Origin: Pseudoneurospora amorphoporcata
Taxonomy: Eukaryota > Ascomycota > Sordariomycetes > Sordariales > Sordariaceae
DNA: 64,000 bases
Assembly: GCA_033297205.1 (NCBI GenBank)
Contig: MU859210.1
Location: forward strand, 1-64,000
Direction of reading: 5' to 3'
Under the pieces are notes generated by a model. It saw only the letters and a program-made list of their open reading frames with translations. It had not been told where the DNA came from and did no database searches. This document shows positions 11,516 through 24,547 of the stretch, piece after piece (position 1 is the first letter of the stretch; every line of letters starts with the position of its first letter). The position numbers and the translations under genes are program-made.

Positions 11516-14500
11516 GGTTGTAATGATGGAGTGGGCCCAGTATCGCGGAGAGAGGACCTGGATGCTGGGATGGCAGAGCACATACAAAGGGCGAAGAGAA
11601 AGCCAAGAAGGAGGAGGGCAAAATATAACAAAATAATGAGCCACACCCAGACGTGCTTCCGAGTTCCGGCCGGGGAGAGTTCTTGGAGCCCAACGATTCG
11701 CAGCGGAGAGAAAGTAGTAAGCAAAACACGCAAAATTGAATGGTGTGGACAATGTTGGTAAACGCAGTGTCGCCGTGCTTCCGCCCCCGACGTAATAAAA
11801 GACAGCTTCTTTCCGTCTATCGGTACATGCTCTATGCTATACTACTGCCGTCTCGGGCCAGGGTGACCTGTCGAGAGTAAGTACAGAGGCAGTTGTCTTT
11901 GGTACGACGCTATGTATTGGAGCGCGTAGCCGCAGGCCTGGGTGAATGCGAGATATTGGGCCACGGCTAGTATGCCTTGTCTCCAGATTTTGATGCGGTG
12001 GCAAGCACACCCGCAAAGTGGCACTTGTGGGTTGCACTCAATGGGTGACTGGACTGTATGAGTGAGATTGGTTGAAGTGCTGACTGTGGAATCCCACTTG
12101 GGGGATAAGCAGAATCACGGGTTAAAGCTGATGTGTTGTGTACCATTAGTTCTGCCAGTTCTGAGTATAGTCTTTTCATTTCCTTGTCCCCTGCCTTCTT
12201 GCTCAGCGGTAGTCGGGTGCAGCTATAATAAGAGAGACTTGTCTGTGGAACCGTACCAAACCAAGTCCAGTCACCTAACCTAACCTAACCCGCACTTTGG
12301 AACCCGTTGCTTGCTCGGATCATGATCAGATGTCGAGCAAGGTTAGATCAGGTCGGGAATGGAGCCTCTGGTGGTGGAAAGTATGTAGGTACTGTGCCAC
12401 AGTGCAGGGGATCGAGGGAGGACAAACAACAACGACATGGCTTCGCGGGGAAAGATGCACTAGCATCTGGCCTTGGGGACTCTTCGTAATCAGTTATACG
12501 AGAGGGCCAAGATGGAAGAGAGATGCTGGGGCCAGGAACAAGGCATTAGCAGTCTGCAGACAGAGAACAGAAAGAGCAGCATGTGAGAGAATACTCGACC
12601 AACTCTATTCTCGCGGGCAAAGCTTCCTGGCCGAAACACATATGGGCGTCCTGCTCCTGGACACGGCATCATGCAGGAGGTGAATACAAACTGTGCCCAG
12701 TCGCGTCGTCGTGGTCGACTGGGCAAAGGCCATATTCCGGGTTACTCAGGACGGACCTGCTCGGTGCTATTTTCTTGGCTCGCCTGGGTGATGTGCAGAA
12801 GGGGTGCAGCCCAGCTTGCACAGGTACCGGGTAGTTCCATGGGGCTTGCCTTGTAGGAGTGGTGAGGGTGTGTCACGACATGAAGATCCGGAAAAAGAAG
12901 GATGGAGTCATTGTGGGCGTCAATGGTGTGTGCGCGTGAACCGTAGAAGGCGGAGAATAAAAACCGGGTGTCGAAATCAGATTCAAGAAGTGAAGTTGGA
13001 ATAAACGATGGCGTGCTGTTGACTGGAGTTGAATCGAACTTGGATGAGAAGATTGAGTCGAGATGATTGGGGGAAAGACGCGCAAGGACGTCGTATGGTC
13101 GTCCAGTTTATTGTCGGGTGCTGTTAACGGACCATCAGCAATGGCCCACTAAGCCACAACTATTTGTTAGTGAAAGACCCGGATTGCGGTCAATTTTAGC
13201 TTTGGGGAGCTGTCCAAGTGGGGTCAATTTGGCACCATGATCTGCAAGCCTCAGCGGCTGTCCCCTGCCACTGCCAGGGGCTGTCAGGGCAAGTGTCCAT
13301 CAATCCGCCAACCAAATCCGGCCACCCACACACAGGGCACTTCCACTTCCATTCTACAAGAAGCTTCAAACTTCCTCCAGCTTTGTCACTTTTCGCGCGG
13401 TTGACTTCCAAACTTCAATTGGCGACCACAAGACCCTCCAATCTTGGTTTCGTCAACAAGCTTTCTAGGCTTGGTCTTGTCCTTCTCTTCCCTCTTTTCC
13501 CACCCATGGCTCAATCATGTTCTTCCGCTTCCCCGTCGGCTGTCCCACCCACCATGGTCGCCCATCCACGCAGACAATACACGCGATGCAAGTGCAAGGC
13601 TACGGTGCCTAATTATGGGTTGAGCAAAGCCACAATATGTTTACCCATACTTGACCACGGTCAAGGTTCTGGAAGAAAAGAACAATACCACCCCTCCCCA
13701 GCTACCAGCTCTAGCAACCTAACCGTCCAAGTCCATCCTCAACTTGGAACGGCCGTCCGTCTCCTGCCCGCAGAACGCCATCGTCGTGTCTCTGAACCAT
13801 GGTCAACAACGTGGTCGACGAGGATTTTCGCGGCCACGTACCACACTCAACCGAGCCCAGAAGCTGTTGGCGAGACATGCTCCCGGTGCAAATCACTTTC
13901 TGCTACCGACCACAGACGCTGACGATTACACTGCAGTCGCGCCTCACCCTTTTCTCCGCCTTTGATGGCGCATCCGGATCATCACCAATCCTGTCCCGAT
14001 GCTGCTCCGTTCCTAGCAGGCCTGGTTTCTGGCCATTATGGCTCTGACTTGTAGCCTTGCCTGCCCGTTACACCTCCACCGAGAAAACGGCTGACTTCCT
14101 GAAGCCAAGAACAGTCAGGAACGGAGAGTGTCACAGCGTACCACAGCGGTTATAGCATCGCGAGAATTCATAGGCTCTCGACCGACATAAGACTGGTGGT
14201 ACCGAGCACAGCAGCTTCAAGTTGCCAGGAACAGCTTCTCAGAGCTTGGAGCTGCTTCCTCGGCCGAACAGACAGGGCTAGCAGGGGATATAGCTTCTTG
14301 AGAGCCTTCCACTTCTTGCTCGTCCTGTCTGCACGGGTCATCCTGGCCTTGTCAATTCTGGAACAGCTTGTCGATGCCCTTCACCAAAATGAATGTCTTG
14401 TCGGGGATTCACCGGACTCGAGGCGCCTAGTTGAGGCTCACTGCCCAAACTTGGCCAAGGCCGCTGGTTGATGGTCATCCCACGATACTACGCCAAAGTC

Positions 14501-15321
14501 TCGAACCGGATCTTGCCATTACCCGCTACTGCCAGGATACATTTGGCTCGAATTTCCTGGCTCAGCTAGGCCGTGGATATTAACCAGCGTCTTTTACCAG
14601 TACGCGAGAAATCATCCACGCGGCAACCAACTCCCCGCCTCCCAGGGATCGAAAGGCCCGTCTGCTGCAGAAAGTGTCTATATATTGACATTACGTGTTG
14701 CTCCTCAAACTCCACCACATATTTCCCGCCCCTAGTCAGATATCCGGCCGTCGGTCTACCGCGCTTCTCAACCTCTCGCCCGGGAATGGTGGAAAAGGAC
14801 TGTCTGCCATTGGCTCGAGCATTTCGCCTATTCTACCCCGTGGGGAATAAGATTGCTGCTATTTCTGTGGGCAGAATAAGCAATCAATTTTCGGCAGGCC
14901 GGCAACCGGCAAGCGTCGCTGGAAAGCACTGTTTGAACGGCTTTGGGGTTTTCGTCTAGCATGGGCTCAAAACCGGTATTCGGTGAGCGCTGTCTACTTG
15001 GAAAACCATCTCCGGCATGCACAATTGTCCGAGCAAACTTCTGTTGTGGTTGTTTGTGCCGATATATTTCAATTATCCAAACGCTAGACTAGTCATACCC
15101 AACTCCTGGGCATGCAGGCTGGGATACAACTCCAAGGGCACAATCAGATCGCAAAAATCTCCCCGAACCTCACCAAACTTTTTTGGCATCCACATACTCA
15201 TTCTCAAACATGCTTTCGGTAGATGATGGGTATCATTGAAATCCAGGTACGGCCTTAGCACCTCCCACCGCCTTTTTCCCGGCCCCGGTGGAACGCGACA
15301 ACAAGAATTTCGACCATTACA
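11516..15321. other. gene-poor spacer, no supported gene
   Basis: This 3.8-kb stretch should carry the promoter of the 1199-residue protein gene on its left and the 3' flank of the hydrolase gene on its right. Open frames up to 234 codons (13218-13922) have unusual composition, no recognisable domain and no conserved splice pattern. A pyrimidine-rich leader-like tract precedes an ATG at 13506, so a short transcript there cannot be excluded. (CCTAA)3 occurs at about 12274-12291. No RNA gene was seen. Confidence 0.45.
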
Positions 15322-17577
15322 CTACTCTGCCTCTTCGCTTACATTTGGCACTTCCTCCTTGTCTGGACTGATGTGCACCCAAATTTCGTTTCCTGCACCC
15401 CAGTTTACCAGTCCTGCAAGGGGCTTTCCCCTTCGATCTCTTGGTATATCTGGGCCCGGTCGTATCTTCCTCTTGGCCCAGCTTCGGACGCGTAGCTTGA
15501 ATTCATGGGGAATCTTTAGCCGAGCGGCGACCCATTTGTCATCAGGCCGAAAATCCAAAGAGACCTCGTTCGCCGCACCCGCAGTCGTCGCCAGCAGCCC
15601 CTCTTCGAACGGCCAGGCTTTGCTGAATCTGGCATGCTGTTGTTCTGGTAGCGTCATTCTGCAAAACTCGAGTGCCGATTCGACATGGAGCTGGATCGCG
15701 CGCTTGGGATTCACCAAGGACTTCAGGAGCAGTGACATCCAATTTGGATAAAGGACCGCAAAATCCGACGCTGCCAGGTGGACCGAGCCCCGGATCGTCG
15801 TCATCCAAGAGGGTACGCCCGCGTCCCGGGCTTCGAGGCAGAGTTTCTCCACGTGTTTGAAATTGTCCTTCCAGTGCATGAAGGCCTCGCTACCGAGGGC
15901 CAAGATCGGCTTCCGAAGTCTGTGCTCCTCACTTGTGTCCTCCGGCATCGCTGGGCCCCACACGTCGAGTAAGATGCCCTGCGAGACCCACGTGAAGTCT
16001 TCGCGTAATCTGAGCACTTGGGCTGCCGTTGCTCCTCCGAACGAGTGACCCATCATCGTCACATTATTCAGGTATAGCCTGCCCGTCCAATCCTCCCAGT
16101 CGATGCCTATGAGCCCCTTTGAGCTTGAGCCTTTATTTCCTTTCTTCCTCAGATTGCGACGCGCAACCTCTTCTCCTTGTCCGTTGTTGATCATTCCCAA
16201 GACGTAGTATGCCTCTTGAATCTCGGCACATCTCAGGTCGATTTGCGCCGAACGTAACTCGGTGTCTACTCCGGCTGGGTTATTCGGTCGGGTATCTTGC
16301 GCGTTGTCCAGCGGAAAGAGGTAGTCTACCATGTAGTACGGCTTCTGCTTGCCATTCTTCTTCCGTCGTCGTTTCGTGGGGATTTTCGAACCGTCTTCCT
16401 TCTCCCGTTGCGCATTCGACCTCCGGTCCAGATTCTGGCCGCACAAGTCCGGCGAGGACCCTTCCTTATTCACAAAGGTCCTCGCCCCGCTTCCGTCTCG
16501 GTGCTCCATAGCGACCACCACGAATCCGTAACTGGCCAGTTCTCCGCAAATGCTACTGTGCGCCGTCCTCGACCCGCCGAGGCCGTGGCTGAACATGATA
16601 ACCGGGTACTGCGCCCTCCGTCTCCGTAACTCCTCCGCATCCGGAGCCGGCCTCGGTCCCCAGACAAGCGTCACCTCGCTCGTATCGCTGAACCCCCTAT
16701 TCAGCGCTTCCTCTCCCGTCTCTTCCGGTCCCGCCAACGGCGGCCCATCGCTCAGCTTCGCATTCCGCCACGCCGGCAACTTGGTAAACATGCTCGTCAA
16801 AGCAAAGTAGGTAGCAACCGGTGCGTTCGGCATATTCGCAAAGTTGGCGTATCCCTTGCACGTACTCAATCTCGGCCTCGGCAGCCAAGGCGGTCTCGTC
16901 AACTTCTCATCATTCTTCTTTCCCTTCCCCTTTTCTTCCTTCTCACCCCCATTGCCTTTCTCCCTCCTTTCATCATCCCAACCCTCCCAGTTTCCACTCC
17001 CCCTACATTGTCGGATCCGATCCCTCGTCATTATCGCGTTCTCCTTTGGCTTCTCTTCCGGTCCTTCGCAGGGGTAGTACACGGCGAACAGAACGGTGTC
17101 GAGCTTAAGCGCATACTCCCCGTTACGTTTGATGTGCGAAAAGGTGCGCGGGTCGCGGACGGGCAACTCGAGTTCCATGAAGCCGACGTTTAGGGGCCCC
17201 GTGTAGGGAGGGAGGGCGTGGAAGATCATTTCGCGGAGGGTTTTGGGTGGTCCTGCGGCGCGGTGAGGTGGAGCTTGCTGGTGGGAGGGATGGGAGGGGG
17301 TGCCGGTGGCGGTTGAGGTGCGGATTGTCGAGGTGCGAGCGTTGTCGGTGGTGGTTGCTGTGCGGGCATTGTTTCCGGGGGTAGAGGAATGCGATTGGGC
17401 TTGAGGTTGGGGTGGTTGAGATGGTTGGGAGTACGAGGAGGAAGATGAGATTCGAGGTGAGGAGGGTCGAGAGGGTTCATTTCGTGGTGAGGAAGGGCGT
17501 GAGGAGGCGGATGAGGAGTATCGTGAAGAGCTGGATTGCGCCAGCGGAGGAGCAGGAGGTTGTGTTGGTGACAGCAT
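15322..17577 (-). CDS. PAF-acetylhydrolase-like serine hydrolase
   Basis: Predicted 751 residues, intronless, ATG at 17577. The first 110 residues are Ser/Pro/Gln-rich disorder. The alpha/beta-hydrolase part resembles the platelet-activating-factor acetylhydrolase / phospholipase A2 group VII family: an N-terminal module LNVGFMELELPVRDP, then PVIMFSHGLGGSR, FVVVAMEHRDGSGA and the nucleophile elbow GHSFGG near residue 510. The acid is the Asp in LLDVWGPAM 26 residues later, and the base is the His in RGSVHLAASDF 62 residues after that, matching the family's Ser-Asp-His order and spacing. An insert after the first strands is Lys/Glu-rich. No signal peptide is seen, so it is probably cytosolic or peripherally membrane-bound. 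It would hydrolyse short or oxidised sn-2 acyl groups of phospholipids; the substrate is inferred from the family only. Confidence 0.88.
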   Translation of the reverse strand: MLSPTQPPAPPLAQSSSSRYSSSASSRPSSPRNEPSRPSSPRISSSSSYSQPSQPPQPQAQSHSSTPGNNARTATTTDNARTSTIRTSTATGTPSHPSHQQAPPHRAAGPPKTLREMIFHALPPYTGPLNVGFMELELPVRDPRTFSHIKRNGEYALKLDTVLFAVYYPCEGPEEKPKENAIMTRDRIRQCRGSGNWEGWDDERREKGNGGEKEEKGKGKKNDEKLTRPPWLPRPRLSTCKGYANFANMPNAPVATYFALTSMFTKLPAWRNAKLSDGPPLAGPEETGEEALNRGFSDTSEVTLVWGPRPAPDAEELRRRRAQYPVIMFSHGLGGSRTAHSSICGELASYGFVVVAMEHRDGSGARTFVNKEGSSPDLCGQNLDRRSNAQREKEDGSKIPTKRRRKKNGKQKPYYMVDYLFPLDNAQDTRPNNPAGVDTELRSAQIDLRCAEIQEAYYVLGMINNGQGEEVARRNLRKKGNKGSSSKGLIGIDWEDWTGRLYLNNVTMMGHSFGGATAAQVLRLREDFTWVSQGILLDVWGPAMPEDTSEEHRLRKPILALGSEAFMHWKDNFKHVEKLCLEARDAGVPSWMTTIRGSVHLAASDFAVLYPNWMSLLLKSLVNPKRAIQLHVESALEFCRMTLPEQQHARFSKAWPFEEGLLATTAGAANEVSLDFRPDDKWVAARLKIPHEFKLRVRSWAKRKIRPGPDIPRDRRGKPLAGLVNWGAGNEIWVHISPDKEEVPNVSEEAE

Positions 17578-19439
17578 TTTTTGAGGTTTAGGATGTGTGT
17601 TGTTGGTGAGTTTGCTGGCTCATGAGGGATTCGACGCTGTCGGTTTTTGTTATTGTTGGAGTCCGATAAGGATCGTCAACAAGCGAAATGGCCGAGGTAA
17701 ACGCCGTGAACGACCAAGAGTAATGAATGCGTGATGCCTTTCCTCTTTCTGCTTGGGCGGTGCTATCCAGATTGCACCTTCCGTAATCGGACAGGAATTG
17801 GACGTCAATCTGATCCTGCACGTTCAATTTCCTGGCGGCCTGTCCGTCTCTTGTTACTAATTTCTAGGTGGAGTCCAATTAATGTTTTCCCCCTTTTCTA
17901 TTTCTGTCGTCGCTTATACAAGCTAGATTGATGTCTCGATTAACTTTGACCACAGCGTCGGTAGTTTGATGCGACGCCGATGCGGTGTACTGTAGTGTAC
18001 GATGAAGTGTCATGCACGATGCAGGTCGGAATTGCTTCGTTCGGAGAGCGTGAGTCGATGTTGCTTTGGTCTTGTCTGTCGGCGTTTAGGAACGGAAGAT
18101 TGCTTTTTTTTGATGTCGTCCAGCGTCTCTCGGTCGTGCTCAAGTCGTGTCTTGTAGAATAGTTCGTATGCTGCATGCACCCCACGAATTCCGCTCAGCT
18201 TCTTTCGTACGAGTATGTGTGTCTTTTGAGATATACCGAGGTGTGCAGTTTCTGTTGTATGTGCGTTAGATCGAACGGCTTGGCTGCTTGAATTGCATGC
18301 AGATAGATGTTATCGGGGATGTCGTCCAAAGCTGAGATGATTTCAAGATTGCGGAAAGGTGACTTTTGGGAATTGTTGATGTACCTTACCTTGGTATAAA
18401 AGAAGGGAAACTACTAAAGAGACCAACAACTGGGTTCAATGCGGTGTACCTTGACGTTGAACCTAGACTAGCTCGAAGCAGCTGAATGGAGGTTGGTAAG
18501 TAACTTGATGGTAAAACAGCGGAGTCGGGGTACGGCTGGGTACCGAACGGACTTGGTATGATTGGAGTCGTTAGGGAGTTCGTATGGGTATTGATTGGGC
18601 ATGGTATGGTGCGGTGAAGAGAGAGACTCCTGAATCGCGGCGTCCAAAGCTAGAAAAGAGTGGAATGTTCCGTACCTGCTTTTCGATTCACATTCCTTGG
18701 CTCCTCGTTTTCCCCAGGGGTGCCACACGAATCGTTTGTGGCTTTTTTTGCAGTTTTTCTATATCGTCAAGAAAAAAACGCGGCTGGTGCTGGTGGCTGG
18801 TCTCAGATTTGTTGTGCGAAACAACCAATGTTGGAGTTTGACGGCGGGGGGTTTTCTTCGCTGGATGGCAAGTTCCGAAGTGTTTGGTTCGTGATGTGTG
18901 ATGTGAAGGCGCTTTCGTGGGAGTTTGTTAGGTTTGTAGGTAGTAGCTTGCGTCAAACTAAGTCGTGCAACGAAAGAAACCCCGACGAATAACTCCGATA
19001 CGTTGTAGGCAGTCGGGACGCTGCTGTTCATTCAACGGGAAAGCTAAGTATGTGGTTAAACGACGGACGGTCGTAACTGAAACGAAGGAAAATCGGCAAA
19101 AGGAGAAGGAGAAAAGAAAAATGACGGAATGTTGGCCAAACTTCTCCCTATCGAAATGTTCGCATGGAGTCTCTGAAATGACGAACCAAACATCCAAATC
19201 GTCATCATCGAGTTCGTCCGTCCTTTAGTAATCCCACCGTCTCAGTTCATCCTAACATCATCGATCGATCTCGTCCGAATCGGTGAACGCATCAAAAACC
19301 CCTGCAGGGCCAACAAGGACGAATGACATCATCCCGAACGTGCCGTCCACTTGTAGAATATGAGCACGTGCAGGGGTAGAAGTAATCTGGAAGTAGGGAG
19401 AAGACTGTGTACTGTATTGTGTGGAGTTCTACAATATTA

Positions 19440-19743
19440 GACTGGTTTGTTTGTTAGTTTGGTTCTTCGAACATGGGTCGAATACGGGAGAAATTAAACT
19501 TTTATTAGTCTTCTAGCTTTTGTTTGAAGGTACTAACATTGTGACCAGGGTAAAAAAAACGCTACAGAAGCCTCTTATGCCTCTCTTCGTCTCTTCTTAA
19601 GGCCCTTTAGGATAGGAAGATATAAGAAGGTAGGTAGTCACCTACAACATCCATCCGCTCGAGGCCCGAATACTTTTTTACTCTTCTAGTTCGAAAGGTG
19701 GAACTGGGCGTTTTTTGTACCAAACTAACAAACATACCAGGGC
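19440..19743 (-). mobile_element. MITE-like element, family 2, copy 1
   Basis: A 304-bp element on the minus strand relative to copy 2. It begins CTGGTTTGTTTGTTAG (from 19442) and ends CTAACAAACATACCAG (to 19740), giving terminal inverted repeats of about 22 bp. It is flanked by TA on both sides (19438-19439 and 19744-19745). Its reverse complement aligns along its length with 21187-21497, including shared blocks ACAAAAAACGCCC, AAAGTATTCGG, CGAGCGGATGG, CTTATATCTTCC and TAAGAGGCTTCT. There is no coding capacity. It is a non-autonomous element, probably Tc1/mariner-like from the TA flanks. Confidence 0.7.
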
Positions 19744-19821
19744 TAGATTGTATATGCCTAGAAACATCTTTTACGGAAAATCCGGGAATATCCAGCACAC
19801 CAGACCCGCTAGACGGGATTA

Positions 19822-20070
19822 CACGTCAGTACTGGAAAGTTCGTTAGCTTGGGACTTCACAACGTAGGTACTCTTTGCAACTCGACCAATATTCCACCAA
19901 TTTTCGTGCGAGAAGTTGGTATCAACCCGATGCGCTCCTCCATCTCATACACTTTGTTCAGTTTTCCGTTTTGAGTGTGGTCATCCCGTTGTTTTCTTGT
20001 TAAATTTTTGTGCACCCCTGTCAGAACAGAAGAACCGCGCTAACAAACTTTTTAAGTACCTACTGATGTG
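19822..20070 (+). mobile_element. MITE-like element, family 3, copy A
   Basis: A 249-bp element with imperfect terminal inverted repeats (CACGTCAGTA… and …TACTGATGTG, then AAAGTTCGTTAGC and its complement GCTAACAAACTTT). It is flanked by TA at 19820-19821 and 20071-20072. A second copy in the same orientation lies at 28722-28957. Shared blocks include GGACTTCACAACGT, CTTTGCAACTC, CCAATATTCCA, TTTTCCGTTTTGA and TGTGGTCATCCCGTTGTTTT. It is non-coding and this copy is the GC-richer one. Confidence 0.75.
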
Positions 20071-21186
20071 TACATAAGGGGGGTTGCATTACTGCACCCC
20101 TGCAAAGCCCTCGTGGAACTTCGGCGGCCCTGCTGGAACCCCTTGGAAACACTGTTGCAAGAACCCAGAAAATCCATGGCACAACTCATCATTTCCACCT
20201 CCTCTACTCATTATGTCTGTTGCTGCCATATGTACGGATCAATCATAGACAAATTTCTTCGAGTAGGGTCCTTTAAAGACTTGGGAAGCCACCAGGTCGG
20301 GTGTGATTGAGAACCGCTCATTCTTAGTTACAACTGGAAAGAGCCACATGAAGGAGCAAAGGAAGTTGGGAGCTGACGGGTTGCAAACACTGGGCCGTAG
20401 TTGCCTCGCCGGCTGCCTTACCGAGCCTTTGCTATTCCATTGCTCCTGCCGGGAATAAGAAATGGAGTTTCCTGCTGTCTGATGACTTATGCCGCAAGCA
20501 AGCATGTAAGCGTTCTCAGGTCAAGAAATGGCTCCATGGCCATGAAAGGCCGATGGTTGTTCGAACCTTGAGAGCCTCCAATTTGAGGCCCAAGTATTGG
20601 GGCCATCAGGCTGATCATATTCGTGTGGCACCACAGACTCGTACCTGTGGTACTGGCACCACAGACAGTACTGGCAGCATCATCACCATCATCGTCAGAT
20701 ACCTTCCCGTCAGTTCCTTTTTCAGTCTCGTTGTGATTATCTGCAATTAAGAGAGAGTATCGGTTAGTAGAAGGTTGCAACAGGTGCTGTTTGAAGTAGA
20801 CCGATTGTTTCGGACCAAGGATTTATCCCCAGGGAAATCGAAAAACTAAAAAAAAAAATTGGTAATGGCTGCTTCAGTTGGTCTCAATCAAACATCTCGC
20901 TTGGCTTCGAAGCGAGCGGTACAGAACCGGTAGTTCCACAGGTGGCTTTGAATTGCCCCTTGTCAGAGAAAGGCTGTGGGGAAGACAACAAGCAGACCGG
21001 GTGATGCAAACTATGCGTTTCTTCATCGACGAGGCCCGATGACAGCGGAAGCATTGGAGACTCAATCAGTCGATTTTCTCAAAGAAACGTCCGCGTGACA
21101 TCAAGATCGTGCGATACCTAAGGTAGTTTAACCGCAGTATCATGAGGATGAAGAGGCTAAATGCAGTTGCAGGAAACTACAATCTA

Positions 21187-21497
21187 ACCCCGGTTTATTT
21201 GTTAGTGTAATACAAAAAACGCCCATCTCCACACTTGAGCCAGTCAAAGTGGAAAAGTATTCGGATTTCGAGCGGATGGGTGCCGTCGGAGGGGATTGCT
21301 CACTTATATCTTCCAGCCTTGAGGGCTTGGAGAGCAGACGGATAAAGGTATTAAGAGGCTTCTATGGCGTTTTCATCCCTTGCCGTATCCCATGACGCTT
21401 CAAACGGAGGCCGATTTATCTCTTTAGCGGCCAATGAGAGCTCCGAATCCCCTCTGCTCAGCCCATGGCCGAAAAACCAAACTAACAAACAAACCAG
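21187..21497 (+). mobile_element. MITE-like element, family 2, copy 2
   Basis: About 311 bp, inverted relative to the copy at 19440-19743 and about 1.45 kb away. It starts near CCGGTTTATTTGTTAGTG and ends CCAAACTAACAAACAAACCAG-type sequence, with TA at 21185-21186 and 21498-21499. The left terminal repeat is more diverged than the right. It is non-coding. Confidence 0.65.
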
Positions 21498-23383
21498 TAC
21501 TGAATTTGTGGAGAGACCCTGCAAAGAGCCGCAAAGTCAGAGACCAAGTGACTGGAATTTGGCTGTCGATCAAAAGAGGGTCGATGCTTGAGGCAGCTGG
21601 ACAGCCATCAAACCGATAGCCCAGATGTGGTTTTTGAGGGAAGCAAAATGACCGGGAGATACTTGGTGATGGCAAGGTTCGTGTCAATTCGAGCTTCGGG
21701 ACGACGTTCCGTATCCCTTTTGTGCTTGATGTGTGACGTTCGGTACGTTGAAAGACAGCTATGATCCCGCGAGTCGGAGATTAGTTTCTTGGAGCCGCAA
21801 GCGTCAGGGAGCCTGGCATATATCATGATAAGCGACTATACCCTCTGATATGAAGGAAGTCTGCGACGTTGAACACACAAAGATATCCTCGAATCAACGG
21901 CGCCTAGCCGCGACAGACGCCTTGCGAAGTCTATGTGTTAGCTTGCCGATGTCTCCTGAACCATAGCAGACCTGGCCGCAGCCACTGAAACGATGCTTGG
22001 GGCCGAGGGTACCCCTGGATGGGAAAGGCGTCTTCGCTACCACGCTTCCGTCGGCAAGATCTCCCGAACGACCGTATCCTATGGGCTGGGTATAGTAGAT
22101 GCCAGACAAAGCCTCGCTGTTGATAATGATGTCCAACTTTGTCCTGATCAACTATGAACCTCGGCAGATGTTCGCCAGAAAGGAAACGGTAGGAAGAGTC
22201 TTTCAAATGTGTCCGGCCGGTCGATAACTCCCACGTCCTGGAGATCTTATCAAGAACCTCATGGAGCCGCCGTCATTCACGTGCATGGGATAAGTGACAG
22301 GCGGAAACTAAGGCCGGGTGATGAGCATGCAAGAGGGTGGAAGGGGCATTTCCGAAGCCAACTTTGGCCCTATGCAGCGAATCCGACATGGAAGGCTTCT
22401 CTTGCAGTAGTGGAGGTTCTGGCTGTGCTGGTTAGTAGAGTTATAGCGTCCGTGTGATTCGGCAAAGGATGGGAACCAAGAAGTGAGGCTCTCGTCGAGG
22501 ACTCTCCGCGAAGTGTCGTTTTCAGTACCAGTTTGGCCCAGTTCGCGGCTATGTTTTGCCTGGAACATTTTGGTTACTCGTTGCCGAGCTCTTATACGCA
22601 TGGATTCCGTGAATAAGGGGAGTCAGAAATGCTAAAGAGGTATGATTCCGGTCATGAATGGGAAACCAGTTCGGCGTGATAGGGAGGAGTCCAAGTGGAG
22701 GGTGAGTCGGAACCAGTAAAAGCGACAGTATGGGTATGCGCCAGAGATACACGCCAGTCTTTGAGCATCTGCAAGAGAAGGATTAAGCGCGTCTTCAAGC
22801 GATGGAAGAGAAGACGGGAATCTCGATGTACACCTCCACATTAGACGACGTCTCGAGACGCGCAACAGTGATGCATTACCGTGGAGTCTTTGGGGCTGCT
22901 CCATTGATGGGCAACGAGTCAAAGCGTGGCTCGGGAAAACACCGGTAATGCTTGGGTGCCCGGAATTGCCACTGTCGAATGGGATCCGATGGAGTCGAAG
23001 ACGGCGGTGTTGGAGGAAGACGGCCCGGGAAGCCGATTCAAGGCCGCGGAACGGGTTGCCGGACGGGCGATAAGCCTCCAGCTATTTTATGTTTACTTGC
23101 ATCTCCCCGCTTGAAGCCATTTTCCTTGGCATGCTCTTCTCCAATTTCCCCGCGAAAGCGAAAACCCCATCTCCACACTGGTTCGTCGCCTTGTGGATCG
23201 CAACCTCCATCGCCAATTCAACATCAACACCAAGCCAGGTCGACATCTACAAGACTACAATGGCTACAAAAACGTCAAAGTCGATCATGATTCCGCACCG
23301 CACCATAGAAATTAAATCACGGGTCGCTTGTGCAAGAACACTTCCATACGATGCAGCATCAAGCAATGGAACATTCAGGCTCT

Positions 23384-23414
23384 CAACAACAACAACAACA
23401 ACAACAACAACAAC
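23384..23414 (+). repeat. (CAA)n microsatellite
   Basis: About ten uninterrupted CAA/AAC triplets in otherwise non-repetitive intergenic DNA. Confidence 0.95.
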
Positions 23415-24547
23415 CTCAGCCGGCCCTGCCTCCGCATCGACAAGGGTTGCCAGTCGATACAACGCTACAATGACGGAACAAGCCCAAGAGCTAGGAGTTC
23501 AACGCCTCTCAACGCTGTAGCAACGGGCAACGGAAACGCCGTTGAACGAGACCGAGATATTGCCACGCCAGACGCCAAATCTTACCGATCTGCAAACCGC
23601 ATAAGCCTGTTGGTCAAGAGACACATGCACCTCGTCCAAGTCGCCGACCATTTCCAGCATCAATATCGAGCAACGTGACAAACAGAGAAATTCCTGCTCA
23701 AGTGCCGTCGGCGAAGAGCATAGCCCGGTCTCGATCCAACCACCAAAGGACCATCACGGACAACAGAACTGGTGAAACCACTAAGCAATATGAAGCCGTC
23801 TCGACCTTCAAGCTCTTTCTTGGCATCAAGTGATGCACACAAGAATGCGGATACCCCCTAGGAAGCCTTGGAGATCATGTTTTTTACTCCTCCTGGTCAT
23901 TCAACGGGGGTTGAAAGACCATCATTGCGGCCAACGGCAATGGATGCAGCTATGCAATATAACCGTGGAGACAGATGCCTCTCCCTGGGCTGATACCACC
24001 CGCTCATACGGTCCGTCCCTACCGATATGGCTATATCCACCCGAGAGCAATAATCTACTGCCCATCAAGGTCGCAAAAGCAAAGCCAACACCTCTCGGCC
24101 CATCTACTAGGAGCTACCGAGCGCTCTAGCTCCCATCCGGCCCACTCCCACACTCCCCACGCTCCGGGACCTTGCCGATGTTCTGGCAGACCGGGTTCAT
24201 CAACCCTTCATGAAGCTTCGCCATGCTTCCTCGACCGAGTGACCTCCGACACTTGTATTTGACTCACGGTTGCCCTACCCACGGGGCCCCTGAGCTACTT
24301 TTTCTTGCCTCCAGATCACGCCCTAGACAAAGTTGCCTTGTTTTCTGAAAGCCCCTGGCCTGGTACAAGTTGACTTGGTACATCTTGAGCTCCCACCACC
24401 CGAGCTACCCTGGACGCCTTAAAAACTCCTAATGACACTCCTTCCCATGCTCTCACCGGGCATGCTCACATAAAGAGCGGTTAATTCTCGGAAGCCAGAA
24501 TGGAGAGTCTCTCCACCCTTTCCCCGGCTAAGAGTCCCGGGCAGTTG

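Noticed and set aside
12274..12291. CCTAACCTAACCTAACC as an interstitial telomere
   Set aside because: Filamentous fungi use TTAGGG. Three five-base units (CCTAA) do not match and are too short to signify.
13218..13922. 234-codon plus-strand frame
   Set aside because: The composition (Ser/Pro/His/Arg with scattered Cys) is typical of a random frame in GC-rich spacer. It has no recognisable fold or family motif, and overlapping frames look equally good.
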